DNA from: Actinomadura rifamycini DSM 43936
GTDB lineage: Bacteria; Actinomycetota; Actinomycetes; Streptosporangiales; Streptosporangiaceae
Reading direction: 5' to 3'
Assembly (NCBI RefSeq): GCF_000425065.1
Contig: NZ_KE384300.1
Span: forward strand, 100,559 to 164,558
DNA: 64,000 nucleotides
Shown here piece after piece: positions 16,883 to 26,009 of this stretch. A program made the position numbers and the translations under genes. The notes below the pieces were generated by a model. It was given only the letters and a program-made list of their open reading frames with translations. It made no database searches and was not told the origin of the DNA. Every line of letters begins with the position of its first letter. Within the stretch, counting starts at the first letter, position 1.

Positions 16883-19216
16883 GTGACAGAAGCCGTGCGC
16901 ATCGACGGAGCGCAGAGCACCGAGGCCGTGATCGACAACGGCACGTTCGGCACCCGCACCATCCGCTTCGAGACCGGCCGGCTGGCCCGCCAGGCCGCCG
17001 GCTCGGCCGTCGCCTACCTCGACGACGAGACCATGGTCCTGTCGGCGACCACCGCGTCGAAGAAGCCCAAGGACAACCTGGACTTCTTCCCGCTGACCGT
17101 GGACGTCGAGGAGCGGATGTACGCGGCCGGGCGCATCCCCGGCTCGTTCTTCCGCCGCGAGGGCCGTCCGTCCGAGGACGCGATCCTGACCTGCCGGCTC
17201 ATCGACCGGCCGCTGCGGCCGTCCTTCACCAAGGGCCTGCGCAACGAGATCCAGGTCGTCGAGACGATCATGGCGCTGCACCCCGATCACCTGTACGACG
17301 TCGTGGCCATCAACGCCGCCTCGATGTCCACCCAGCTGGCCGGGCTGCCGTTCTCCGGCCCGATCGGCGGCGTCCGCGTCGCGCTGATCGACGGCCAGTG
17401 GGTCGGGTTCCCCACCCACCCCGAGCTCGAGCGCGCCACGTTCGACATGGTCGTCGCCGGCCGCGTCCTCGAGGACGGCGACGTCGCGATCATGATGGTC
17501 GAGGCCGAGTCGACCCGCGACACCCTCAAGCTCGTCGGCGACGGCGCCGTCGCCCCGACCGAGGAGACCGTCGCCGAGGGCCTCGAGGCCGCCAAGCCGT
17601 TCATCAAGGTGCTGTGCCGCGCGCAGAGCGACCTCGCCGCCGTCGCCGCCAAGCCGACCACCGAGTACCCCGTCTTCCTGGACTACCAGGACGACGTCCT
17701 CGAGGCCGTCACCGAGGCCGTCGGTGGCGACCTCGCGCAGGCGCTCACCATCGCCGGCAAGCAGGAGCGCGAGACCCGCCTCGACGAGATCAAGGCGGCC
17801 GCCGCCGAGAAGCTCGCCGAGCGGTTCGAGGGCCGCGAGAAGGAGATCTCCGCCGCGTTCCGCGCCGTCACCAAGAAGCTCGTCCGCGAGCGCGTCGTCC
17901 GGGACGGGCTGCGCATCGACGGCCGCGGCGCCAAGGACATCCGCCAGCTCACCGCCGAGGCGCACGTCGTCCCGCGGGTGCACGGCTCGGCGATCTTCGA
18001 GCGCGGCGAGACGCAGATCCTCGGCGTGACCACGCTCAACATGCTCCGCATGGAGCAGATGATCGACACGCTCAACCCCGAGCGCACCAAGCGCTACATG
18101 CACAACTACAACTTCCCGCCCTACTCCACCGGTGAGACCGGCCGGGTGGGCTCGCCGAAGCGGCGCGAGATCGGGCACGGCGCCCTCGCCGAGCGCGCCC
18201 TGATCCCGGTCCTGCCGACCCGCGAGGAGTTCCCCTACGCGATCCGGCAGGTGTCGGAGGCCCTCGGCTCCAACGGCTCCACCTCGATGGGCTCGGTCTG
18301 CGCGTCCACGATGTCGCTGCTGGACGCCGGCGTCCCGCTCAAGCAGATGGTCGCGGGCATCGCGATGGGCCTGATCCACGAGGGCGGCGAGTACGTCACC
18401 CTCACCGACATCCTCGGCGCCGAGGACGCTTTCGGCGACATGGACTTCAAGGTCGCCGGCACCCGCGATGTGATCACCGCGCTGCAGCTCGACACCAAGC
18501 TCGACGGCATCCCCGCCTCGGTGCTGGCCGCCGCGCTGAAGCAGGCCAAGGGCGCCCGCCTGGCGATCCTCGACGTGATGCAGGAGGCCATCGAGGCGCC
18601 CGCCGAGATGAGCCCGAACGCGCCGCGGATCATCACCATCAAGGTCCCGGTCGACAAGATCGGCGAGGTCATCGGCCCCAAGGGCAAGATGATCAACTCG
18701 ATCCAGGACGACACCGGCGCCGACATCACCATCGAGGACGACGGCACGATCTACGTCGGCGCCACCGACGGCCCGTCCGCCGAGGCCGCGCGGCAGGCGA
18801 TCAACTCGATCGCCAACCCGCACATGCCCGAGGTCGGCGAGCGGTTCCTCGGCACCGTCGTCAAGACGACCACGTTCGGCGCGTTCGTGTCGCTGCTGCC
18901 CGGCAAGGACGGCCTGCTGCACGTCTCGCAGATCCGCAAGCTGCACGGCGGCGCCCGGATCGAGAACGTCGAGGACGTCATCGGCGTCGGCGAGAAGATC
19001 CAGGTCGAGGTCACCGAGATCGACCAGCGCGGCAAGCTGTCGCTGGTCCCGGTCGACGTGATCGAGCGGGAGTCCGCGGAGAAGGCCGACGGCGGCGACG
19101 ACGGGGCCGCCGAGGCGACCACGGAGGCCGGCGACGGCGACTCCGGCGAGCGCCGCGCCCCGCGCCGCCGCCGCACCCGCCGCGGCGGCGACGACGCGGG
19201 CCAGCGCAACTCCTGA
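16883..19216 (+). CDS. pnp: Polyribonucleotide nucleotidyltransferase (PNPase / GPSI)
   Basis: PNPase degrades RNA 3' to 5' by phosphorolysis and in actinobacteria can also synthesise 3' tails. The 777-residue protein has two RNase PH domains (about 12-150 and 325-480, with [20 protein letters not shown] and [12 protein letters not shown]), an alpha-helical linker, a KH domain near 585-640 ([16 protein letters not shown]) and an S1 domain near 650-720 ([26 protein letters not shown] split over its strands). A Lys/Arg-rich tail ends the protein ([13 protein letters not shown]). The GTG start follows GAGGAGG. Confidence 0.97.
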   Translation: MTEAVRIDGAQSTEAVIDNGTFGTRTIRFETGRLARQAAGSAVAYLDDETMVLSATTASKKPKDNLDFFPLTVDVEERMYAAGRIPGSFFRREGRPSEDAILTCRLIDRPLRPSFTKGLRNEIQVVETIMALHPDHLYDVVAINAASMSTQLAGLPFSGPIGGVRVALIDGQWVGFPTHPELERATFDMVVAGRVLEDGDVAIMMVEAESTRDTLKLVGDGAVAPTEETVAEGLEAAKPFIKVLCRAQSDLAAVAAKPTTEYPVFLDYQDDVLEAVTEAVGGDLAQALTIAGKQERETRLDEIKAAAAEKLAERFEGREKEISAAFRAVTKKLVRERVVRDGLRIDGRGAKDIRQLTAEAHVVPRVHGSAIFERGETQILGVTTLNMLRMEQMIDTLNPERTKRYMHNYNFPPYSTGETGRVGSPKRREIGHGALAERALIPVLPTREEFPYAIRQVSEALGSNGSTSMGSVCASTMSLLDAGVPLKQMVAGIAMGLIHEGGEYVTLTDILGAEDAFGDMDFKVAGTRDVITALQLDTKLDGIPASVLAAALKQAKGARLAILDVMQEAIEAPAEMSPNAPRIITIKVPVDKIGEVIGPKGKMINSIQDDTGADITIEDDGTIYVGATDGPSAEAARQAINSIANPHMPEVGERFLGTVVKTTTFGAFVSLLPGKDGLLHVSQIRKLHGGARIENVEDVIGVGEKIQVEVTEIDQRGKLSLVPVDVIERESAEKADGGDDGAAEATTEAGDGDSGERRAPRRRRTRRGGDDAGQRNS

Positions 19217-19226
19217 CCGCGCACGA

Positions 19227-19267
19227 CGGCCGACCGGCCCGCCCGCCCGGGGCGGGCCGGTCGGCCG
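19227..19267 (+). terminator. Terminator-like hairpin after pnp
   Basis: Arms 19227-19243 and 19251-19267 are perfectly complementary (17 bp) with a 7-base loop, 11 bp after the pnp stop, followed by CTTTCC. It may also act as a 3' barrier. Confidence 0.7.
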
Positions 19268-19328
19268 CTTTCCGGCCCGGCGCCCGCCGGCCCGGGACAG
19301 CGACCAGCAACCGGAGGGTGAGCCAGCC

Positions 19329-20639
19329 GTGACGCTGCCGGCCCGGGCGCAGGAGCCCGGAACCACCACCACGATCCACGCCGACGGCGCCGGCGAGGTC
19401 CGCCGCACCGTCCTGCCCGGCGGGCTGCGCGTCATCACCGAGCGGATGCCGACCGTCCGGTCCGCGGCGTTCGGCATCTGGGCGTCCGTCGGGTCCCGCG
19501 ACGAGGAGCCCGCCGACGCCGGCGCCTCCCACTACCTCGAGCACGTCCTGTTCAAGGGCACCGAGCGGCGCTCCGCGCTGGAGATCTCCGCGGCGATCGA
19601 CGCGGTCGGGGGCGACCTCAACGCGTTCACCGCCAAGGAGTACACCTGCTACTACGCGCGGGTGCTGGACGCCGACCTGCCGCTCGCCGTCGACGTCGTG
19701 TCCGACATGGTCGCGGCGTCGGTGAACCGCCCCGAGGACGTCGAGGCCGAGCGCGGCGTCATCCTCGAAGAGATCCACATGCGGGACGACGACCCCGGCG
19801 ACCTCGTCCACGACGAGTTCGCCACCGCCCTGTTCGGCGACACGCCCCTCGGCCGCCCCATCCTCGGCACCGAGGAGTCGATCAACGCGCTGTCGCGGGA
19901 CCGCATCCACGGCTACTACCGCGACCGGTACGTCCCGCAGAACCTCGTGGTGTCCGTCGCGGGCAACGTCGACCACGACCGCGTGGTCGGGCTCGTCGCC
20001 GAGGCGTTCGCCGGGCGCCTCACCGGCGACGCCGCCCCCGCCGGGCCCCGCCTCGACGGCCCGGCCGTGACCGCCGACCCGCGCACGGTCGTCCTCGACA
20101 AGGACACCGAGCAGGCCCACATCATCCTCGGCGGCCTCGGCGTGCCCCGCACCGACGACCGCAGGTTCGCCCTGGGCGTCCTCAACGCGGCGCTCGGCGG
20201 CGGCATGTCGTCCCGCCTCTTCCAGGAGGTCCGGGAGAAGCGCGGTCTCGCCTACTCGGTCTACAGCTACACCGCGCAGTACGCCGACTCCGGCATCTTC
20301 GGCGTCTACGCGGGCTGCCAGCCGTCCAAGGCCGAGGAGGTCCTGCAGATCTGCCGCGACGAGGTCGCCCGCGCCGGCGACCTCACCGCCGAGGAGCTCG
20401 AACGCGGCAAGGGGCAGCTGCGCGGCGCCATGGTCCTCGGCCTCGAGGACACCGGCTCCCGGATGAGCCGCATCGCCAAGAGCGAGCTGGTATACGAGTC
20501 GCTGATGCCCGTCGACGAGGTCCTCGCCCGCGTCGAGGCCGTCACCCTCGACGACGTCCGCGCGGTCGCCGCGGACGTCCTCGGCGCGCCGCAGGCCCTC
20601 ACCGTCATCGGGCCCGTGGGGGACGGCTTCGGCAGTTAA
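19329..20639 (+). CDS. M16 family zinc metallopeptidase
   Basis: This 436-residue protein resembles the pitrilysin/mitochondrial-processing-peptidase family. The inverted zinc motif HxxEH appears as HYLEH at 68-72, and the third ligand region follows near residue 148 (VILEEIHMRDDDP). The second, inactive-like M16 domain contains the R/Y pair LYSxY-type segment RGLAYSVYSYTAQYADSG. It acts in the cytosol or is released at the surface; substrates are unknown, and in other bacteria the pnp-linked homologue (YmxG/PepR) is uncharacterised. The GTG at 19329 follows GGAGGGTGA. Position between pnp and dapB is conserved. Confidence 0.9.
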   Translation: MTLPARAQEPGTTTTIHADGAGEVRRTVLPGGLRVITERMPTVRSAAFGIWASVGSRDEEPADAGASHYLEHVLFKGTERRSALEISAAIDAVGGDLNAFTAKEYTCYYARVLDADLPLAVDVVSDMVAASVNRPEDVEAERGVILEEIHMRDDDPGDLVHDEFATALFGDTPLGRPILGTEESINALSRDRIHGYYRDRYVPQNLVVSVAGNVDHDRVVGLVAEAFAGRLTGDAAPAGPRLDGPAVTADPRTVVLDKDTEQAHIILGGLGVPRTDDRRFALGVLNAALGGGMSSRLFQEVREKRGLAYSVYSYTAQYADSGIFGVYAGCQPSKAEEVLQICRDEVARAGDLTAEELERGKGQLRGAMVLGLEDTGSRMSRIAKSELVYESLMPVDEVLARVEAVTLDDVRAVAADVLGAPQALTVIGPVGDGFGS

Positions 20640-20669
20640 CCGCCCGGCCCGCCGGGTAGGGGGTGCCAC

Positions 20670-21044
20670 GTGAAGATCCTCATCAGAGTGGTCATCGCCG
20701 CGGTGGCGCTGTGGGTGGCGTCCGCGGTGGTGGACGGCATCGACCTGGAGGGCGGCGATACCGGCGAGGAGGCGCTCACCCTGCTGGTGGTCGCCGCCGT
20801 TTTCGGCGTCATCAACGCCGTGCTGAAGCCGATCATCAAGGTGCTGGGCTGCGCCTTCTACATCCTCACCCTCGGCCTGATCGCGCTCGTGGTGAACGCC
20901 GCGCTGCTCATGCTGACGAGCTGGGTCGCCGGCGAGATCGGCGTGCCGTTCCACGTCGAGTGGTTCTGGCCCGCGTTCTGGGGCGCCATCATCGTCGGGC
21001 TCGTCAGCTGGGTCCTCAACCTGTTCGTCGACGACGACCGGTAG
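20670..21044 (+). CDS. Phage-holin-4_2-family membrane protein
   Basis: A 124-residue protein with four hydrophobic segments and the family pattern FGVINAVLKPIIKVLG followed by LTLGLIALVVNAALLMLTSW. The family name (Phage_holin_4_2, YvlD-like) reflects fold only; chromosomal members like this one are not phage genes and have been linked to envelope stress in Firmicutes. The GTG at 20670 begins right before a typical basic-hydrophobic N-terminus. It lies 30 bp after the peptidase gene and 30 bp before dapB, suggesting one transcript. Confidence 0.8.
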   Translation: MKILIRVVIAAVALWVASAVVDGIDLEGGDTGEEALTLLVVAAVFGVINAVLKPIIKVLGCAFYILTLGLIALVVNAALLMLTSWVAGEIGVPFHVEWFWPAFWGAIIVGLVSWVLNLFVDDDR

Positions 21045-21811
<767 letters not shown>

Positions 21812-21812
<1 letters not shown>

Positions 21813-22351
21813 TGGAGTTCGCGGCCGACCCCTGGGACTACCTCGCCGCCTCCGACGCGATCGACATCGAGCACCCGCTCGTCCAGTCGATCGCCTCGGA
21901 GCTGCGCACCGGCGACGACATCGCGTACGCGCACGCCGCGTTCGACCACGTCCGCGACCGGGTCGCCCACTCGATGGACGCCGCCGACCCCCGCGTCCCC
22001 TGGCGGGCCTCCGACGTCCTCGAGCAGGGCGTCGGCCTCTGCTACGCGAAGTCGCACGCCTACGCGGCCCTGCTGCGCGCCGGCGGCATCCAGGCGGGCC
22101 TGTGCTACCAGACCGTCTCCGGCGTCCTGCACGGCCTCACCGCCGTCCTCGTGGACGACCGCTGGGTCCGCCTCGACCCCCGCGGCAACAACGCGACCGT
22201 CGACGTCCGCTTCTCGCCGTCCGAGGACCGCCTCGCCTACCCGGACGTCCCGGTGCACCCCACCGTCTACGCGACCCCGCACCCGACCGTCCTGCGCGCC
22301 CTCCGCTCCATGCGGACCCTCGACCCCGAAGCCCTCCCGACCGCGCTCTGA
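21812..22351 (+). CDS. Transglutaminase-like cysteine protease/amidase
   Basis: The 179-residue protein has the transglutaminase-like triad in order: C77 in VLEQGVGLCYAKSHAYAALLR, H107 in GVLHGLTAVLVD and D122 in VRLDPRGNN. Such proteins are cytosolic here (no signal) and may be proteases, amidases or peptide-modifying enzymes; the substrate is unknown. The start codon ATG overlaps the dapB stop by one base, so translation is probably coupled. Its last 27 bases and stop codon fall inside a 40-bp direct repeat whose second copy lies beyond the neighbouring Uma2 gene. Confidence 0.85.
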
Positions 22352-22364
22352 CCACGCCCTTCAG
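22325..22364. repeat. Left 40-bp direct repeat flanking the Uma2 gene
   Basis: This copy covers the last codons of the transglutaminase-like gene, its stop and 13 bases beyond. It matches 23000-23039 at 38 of 40 positions (differences at repeat positions 10 and 30). Confidence 0.9.
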
Positions 22365-22391
22365 TGACACACGCGGCCATAGGATGGGCCC

Positions 22392-22988
22392 ATGAGCACG
22401 CTGCCGGAGTGGGTATCGGACCCGACCTCGCTGACCCTGGACGAGGAGCAGTACGACGCTCTCCCGGATCGAGTCCGGAAACTGATCGAGGTCGTCGACG
22501 GCAATATCATCCAGTGCCATTCCGGCTCCATCGAGCACAGCAACGTCGCTCGCAGGCTGGCGAACAAGCTTGAGGCGGCCAAGCCTGACGATCCCTGTAT
22601 GGGGGTCGTCACGGATGTCGATATGCGCCTTGCGAAGCGCATCCGCAAAGGCGGCAAGTTCTCGTTCCGGCGTCCGGACGTCCTGGTTCACAAGTGCATT
22701 CCTCGCGGCACGCGGCTGTCCGCCGCCGATGCGCTCATGGCCGTGGAGGTGGTCTCGCCCGGGTCCGTGACCGCCGACACGATCGACAAGCTCGCCGAGT
22801 TCGCATTCGAAGGCATCCCGGTCTACCTGGTCGTTTTCCTGGACGGCGACCTCTTCGTCAAGGCCGTTCACGAGTATCGCCTCGACTGGGCCAATCGAAT
22901 CTACCGCCTCGCCGAGATTCACGAAGACGAATTGGTCCTCGAAAAGCCGATCCGGGTGGCGATCCCCTTCAGCGCCCTGGACGATTGA
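22392..22988 (+). CDS. Uma2 family PD-(D/E)xK endonuclease-like protein (DUF820)
   Basis: The 198-residue protein has the restriction-endonuclease-like core of the Uma2/DUF820 family: RRPDVLVH with P95-D96, AVEVVSPGS with E119 and K133 in the following helix (TIDKLAEFAFEGIPVYLVV). Family members are abundant in actinomycetes and cyanobacteria; their biological role is not established. The gene uses noticeably more A and T at third positions than its neighbours (codons such as AAT, ATT, GAA, CTT). TAGGAT (22380-22385) ends 6 bases before the ATG, so a leaderless transcript is likely. It is enclosed by 40-bp direct repeats, which suggests a recent single-gene insertion. Confidence 0.85.
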   Translation: MSTLPEWVSDPTSLTLDEEQYDALPDRVRKLIEVVDGNIIQCHSGSIEHSNVARRLANKLEAAKPDDPCMGVVTDVDMRLAKRIRKGGKFSFRRPDVLVHKCIPRGTRLSAADALMAVEVVSPGSVTADTIDKLAEFAFEGIPVYLVVFLDGDLFVKAVHEYRLDWANRIYRLAEIHEDELVLEKPIRVAIPFSALDD

Positions 22989-22999
22989 TCCCCTCGCCG

Positions 23000-23039
23000 C
23001 CCGAAGCCTTCCCGACCGCGCTCTGACCGCGCCCTTCAG
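23000..23039. repeat. Right 40-bp direct repeat flanking the Uma2 gene
   Basis: Second copy of the repeat at 22325-22364. It still encodes a remnant of the transglutaminase-like C-terminus (PEAFPTAL and stop) with no gene in front of it, and it contains the stop codon of the leftward gene that begins at 23734. So the repeat spans what was probably the original junction between those two convergent genes. Confidence 0.9.
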
Positions 23040-23734
23040 CGCCCCGCGCGGAACGCGCCCGGGTGGGCCTTGTAGGAGATGTCGATCTCCCGGCGCCGCG
23101 GGTCGTCGTCCGGGGTCAGGATGTGGGTGAGGCAGGTGACGAGGACGGGGTGCCCCTTCGCGGCCCCCTTCCGGCGCGGCCCCAGGTCCGCGGCGGCGAA
23201 GAACTCGACGGCGGCCGCGGCGAACGCCGTCCGGCTCCCGGTCAGGCAGAGCGTGCGGGCGTGCGTGACGGGGCGCAGGTGGTCGCGGAAGTCCCGGCGG
23301 TGGCTGCGCTCGGCCCAGGCGCGGGCGTCCCGGGCCGTCCGCTCCCGGTCGACCCGGACGGTCATCGGGACACCGGGGCCGGTGAGCGTGCGGCGGAGCC
23401 CCGGCCAGCGGGTCACCGGGAAGGCCGATGAGTGGTGGAGGAGGAGCAGGTCGAGGCGGCCGCCGCACTGCTCCACGAACCCCTCGCAGCCCTCGATCGG
23501 CTCCCCGCCGCGCAGCGGGACGTGGACGATCGTTCGGCGGGAGGCGGCGGCGAAGGCGAACAGGGCGCCGAGCCGCGTCAGCCCGTCCCGGTCTCCGACG
23601 AGCCACCCGTACCGCTCGGGGTCCCCGAGGGCGGTGTGCGCCGGCGGCGTCCAGGGCCGGACGACCCGCCGCCCGTCCCGCTCGAACCGCCGCACCCGCA
23701 CCCGCACCGCCCTACCGTAGCGCCGCCGGATCAT
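23036..23734 (-). CDS. Protein of unknown function coupled to the M41-like peptidase gene
   Basis: A 232-residue soluble protein with a very basic N-terminus (MIRRRYGRAVRVRVRRFERD) and no membrane segment or recognisable catalytic motif. Visible features are an Ala/Phe-rich helix (RLGALFAFAAASRR), a Gly/Cys turn (GCEGFVEQCGGRLDLLLLHH) and a C-terminal part with PVLVTCLTHILTPDDDPRRREIDISY, where the aspartate run could bind metal. I do not recognise the family. Its ATG overlaps the stop of the upstream peptidase gene as ATGA, so the two are translated in sequence and probably act together. Its stop codon lies inside the right 40-bp repeat. Confidence 0.65.
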   Translation of the reverse strand: MIRRRYGRAVRVRVRRFERDGRRVVRPWTPPAHTALGDPERYGWLVGDRDGLTRLGALFAFAAASRRTIVHVPLRGGEPIEGCEGFVEQCGGRLDLLLLHHSSAFPVTRWPGLRRTLTGPGVPMTVRVDRERTARDARAWAERSHRRDFRDHLRPVTHARTLCLTGSRTAFAAAAVEFFAAADLGPRRKGAAKGHPVLVTCLTHILTPDDDPRRREIDISYKAHPGAFRAGR

Positions 23735-24285
23735 TCGGTGGTGCGGGCGATGCCGGCGGCGGCGTCGCCGTCGGCGGGCAGGACGGACAGGGGGCCCACC
23801 GCGGGGGACATGCCCCAGCGGCCGGCCATGCCGCGTGCGATGCGGGTGACCTGTTCGAGGTCGCTTTCGGAGCCGCCGGTGGTGACGACGCCGAAGACGA
23901 GCTCCTCGGCGGCCATGCCGCCGAGGGCGCCGATGATGCGGCCGCGCAGGTACCGCTCGTCGTAGGCGTAGCGGTCGTCCTCGGGGGTGGAGAGGGTGAC
24001 GCCGAGGGCGCGGCCGTGCGGGACGATCGTGATCTTGCGGACGGGGTCGGCGCCGGGCTGCGGCATGCCGAGGAGGCCGTGCCCGGACTCGTGGTAGGAC
24101 GCGTAGCTGACCGCGAAGACGAGGATCAGCAGCGTCCAGAACAGGTAGGTGTTGCGGCCGGGCCGCCACCGCCGGCCGCCGTCGGGCACGCCTTCGGCGC
24201 GCCACGGCTGGTCGGGCGGCGCGGGCCGGTGCGCCTCGTCGCCGCCCGTGCGCGGTGCGTCGGGTGCGGGTCGCTTCTCTCGCAC
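23731..24285 (-). CDS. Membrane-anchored FtsH-type M41 peptidase domain without AAA+ module
   Basis: The 184-residue protein has a Pro-rich cytosolic N-terminus (1-44), one membrane helix (about 46-62, TYLFWTLLILVFAVSY) and then directly an M41 peptidase core. The zinc motif is HESGH at 65-69, and the third ligand D142 lies in TTGGSESDLEQVT, matching the FtsH pattern; KITIVPHGRALGVT, AEELVFGVVTTGG and ARGMAGRWGMS are also FtsH-like. The AAA+ ATPase that normally lies between membrane and peptidase, and the C-terminal helices, are absent. It is therefore an ATP-independent candidate protease with its active site close to the membrane. The GTG at 24285 follows AGGGAG at about 10 bases. Activity and substrates are unknown. 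Confidence 0.75.
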   Translation of the reverse strand: MREKRPAPDAPRTGGDEAHRPAPPDQPWRAEGVPDGGRRWRPGRNTYLFWTLLILVFAVSYASYHESGHGLLGMPQPGADPVRKITIVPHGRALGVTLSTPEDDRYAYDERYLRGRIIGALGGMAAEELVFGVVTTGGSESDLEQVTRIARGMAGRWGMSPAVGPLSVLPADGDAAAGIARTTE

Positions 24286-24354
24286 GTGCGGCGGCTCCCT
24301 GTGGCGGCACTCACTCGGGACGGGTGTTTTCCCTGGTCAAGTGCGCCGAAACCG

Positions 24355-25125
24355 CTACTGCGGCGCGTCGGGGACCGGGAATCCGTGCTTGTGGAACAGC
24401 GCGCGCGCCGTCGGGCCGGTGAGCCAGGAGACGAACGCGTTCGCGGCGCGTTCCTGCCCGCCGCCCTCGACGACGGCCGCCGGGTAGGACGTCACGACGT
24501 TGAGTTTCGCGGGGATCGGGACGCTGCTCGCCGCGACGCCCGCGGACCGCATGTCGGTCACGTAGACGATGCCCGCGTCGGCGTCCCCGGCGCGGACGCG
24601 GTCCAGGACGGCGCGCGCGCTGACCTCCACGGTCGTCCACCGGACGGTCAGGCCCGCGTTGCGCAGGAGCCGGGCGGCGTAGCGGCCGGCGGGGACGGAC
24701 TCGGCGCCGGCGGCGGTCCGCAGCCCGGGGCGGGCGAGGTCGGCGGGGCCGCGGATGCGGCGCGGGTTGCCGGGGGCGACGGCGATGGTCAGGGCGTTGT
24801 GCGCGACGGTCCGGCGGCGGCCGCCGAGGTGCGCGTCGGCGGTGTTCATGCTCGCGGTGTCGGCGGTGACGAGGACGTCGGCGGGGGACAGGTCGGACAG
24901 CCGCCCCGCCATCTCCAGGGAGCCGCCGAACACGAGGCTGACGTCGACGTCCGGGACGGCGTGCTCGTAGGCGGCCTCCATCTCGCCGAACACCTCGGTG
25001 AGGGAGGACGCGGCGTACACGGTGAGGGTCGTGGTCCCGGAGGAGCCGCCGCAGGCCGCGGTGAGGGCGAGCAGGACGAGCGGGACGCACGCGAGGGCGC
25101 CGCGCCGTCGGGGGGAGTCCGGCAT
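24355..25125 (-). CDS. modA: Molybdate ABC transporter substrate-binding lipoprotein (ModA)
   Basis: The 256-residue protein starts with an N-terminal signal ending in the lipobox LTAAC (C25) and then the ModA fold: TLTVYAASSLTEVFGEME, FGGSLEMAGRLSDLSPADVLVTAD, VPAGRYAARLL and DADAGIVYVTDM. Ser residues in AASS and GGS, and the Tyr in GIVYVTD, are the usual oxyanion contacts, so molybdate or tungstate binding is likely. No modB or modC lies nearby on either side, so it must pair with a transporter encoded elsewhere or act alone. TAGGAT (25134-25139, leftward) ends 8 bases before the ATG, suggesting a leaderless mRNA. Confidence 0.85.
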   Translation of the reverse strand: MPDSPRRRGALACVPLVLLALTAACGGSSGTTTLTVYAASSLTEVFGEMEAAYEHAVPDVDVSLVFGGSLEMAGRLSDLSPADVLVTADTASMNTADAHLGGRRRTVAHNALTIAVAPGNPRRIRGPADLARPGLRTAAGAESVPAGRYAARLLRNAGLTVRWTTVEVSARAVLDRVRAGDADAGIVYVTDMRSAGVAASSVPIPAKLNVVTSYPAAVVEGGGQERAANAFVSWLTGPTARALFHKHGFPVPDAPQ

Positions 25126-25233
25126 ATGGCCTCATCCTAGAGCCGGTGGGTGTTCGCCCGGCTGATTCCGGTCTGGCGTGTCAGTGCGCGGCGCTAGTGT
25201 TTCCGCGTAGGCGATGACCTTGACGGAGGCCCG

Positions 25234-25914
25234 ATGTCCCTCGACCTGATGGAACTGCTGCCCGATGACTGGCGGGCGCGACTCGACCCCCTGCTGGACC
25301 CGCTCGCCACCGCGGCGCTGGGCGCGTTCGTCGCGGGCGAGTACGAGGAGCAGACGGTCTACCCTCCGCGCGAGGACCTGTTCACCGCGTTCCGGTGCTG
25401 CTCGTTCGAGGACGCCCGGGTGCTGATCCTCGGCCAGGACCCCTACCACGGGCCCGGGCAGGCGCATGGTCTGAGCTTCAGCGTGCGCGAGGGCGTGCGG
25501 CTGCCGCCGTCCCTGCGCAACATCTACAAGGAGCTGGCCGCCGATCTGGAGATCCCGGCCGCGGCGTCCGGCGACCTGACCCGCTGGGCCGACCAGGGGG
25601 TGCTGCTGCTGAACGCGGTGCTGACGGTCCGCGCGGGCGAGGCCGGGTCGCACGCGGGCAAGGGCTGGGAGGACTTCACCGACGCCGCGATCCGGGCGCT
25701 GAACGACAAGTCCGACCGGGTGGTGTTCGTCCTGTGGGGCGCCTACGCCCGCAAGAAGGCGCGGCTGATCACCGGCGCGCACCACACGGTGATCGAGTCG
25801 GCGCACCCGAGCCCGCTGAGCGCGAAGAAGTTCTTCGGGACGCGGCCGTTCAGCGCCGTCAACAAGGCCCTGGTGGACGCGGGCCGCAGCGAGATCGACT
25901 GGGCGCTGGGCTAG
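25234..25914 (+). CDS. ung: Uracil-DNA glycosylase, family 1
   Basis: Ung removes uracil from DNA as the first step of base excision repair. The 226-residue protein has the catalytic water-activating motif VLILGQDPYHGPGQAHGLSFS (split here: D69 in GQDPYHG) and the DNA-intercalation motif HPSPLSA near residue 190 with the catalytic His, plus LLLNAVLTVRAGEAGSH. The length is normal. The ATG at 25234 follows GGAGG; a TAGTGT hexamer about 40 bases upstream may be its -10. It is divergent from modA. Confidence 0.95.
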   Translation: MSLDLMELLPDDWRARLDPLLDPLATAALGAFVAGEYEEQTVYPPREDLFTAFRCCSFEDARVLILGQDPYHGPGQAHGLSFSVREGVRLPPSLRNIYKELAADLEIPAAASGDLTRWADQGVLLLNAVLTVRAGEAGSHAGKGWEDFTDAAIRALNDKSDRVVFVLWGAYARKKARLITGAHHTVIESAHPSPLSAKKFFGTRPFSAVNKALVDAGRSEIDWALG

Positions 25915-26009
25915 GACGTCCGGAAAGTCCCCCGCGCGAGGGAGGCCGGGCCGCGGTCTCCCCTCGGCGAGGGAGGCGCGGCGGACCCGTTCCGGCGGAC
26001 GATCGTGGC

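Noticed and set aside
16271-19477. 1068-residue minus-strand frame across rpsO and pnp
   Set aside because: Shadow of pnp codons; no ribosome binding site or protein family features.
20670-21044. Phage-holin family gene taken as a sign of prophage
   Set aside because: Holin_4_2 proteins are widespread chromosomal genes; no phage genes, integrase or attachment site are near.
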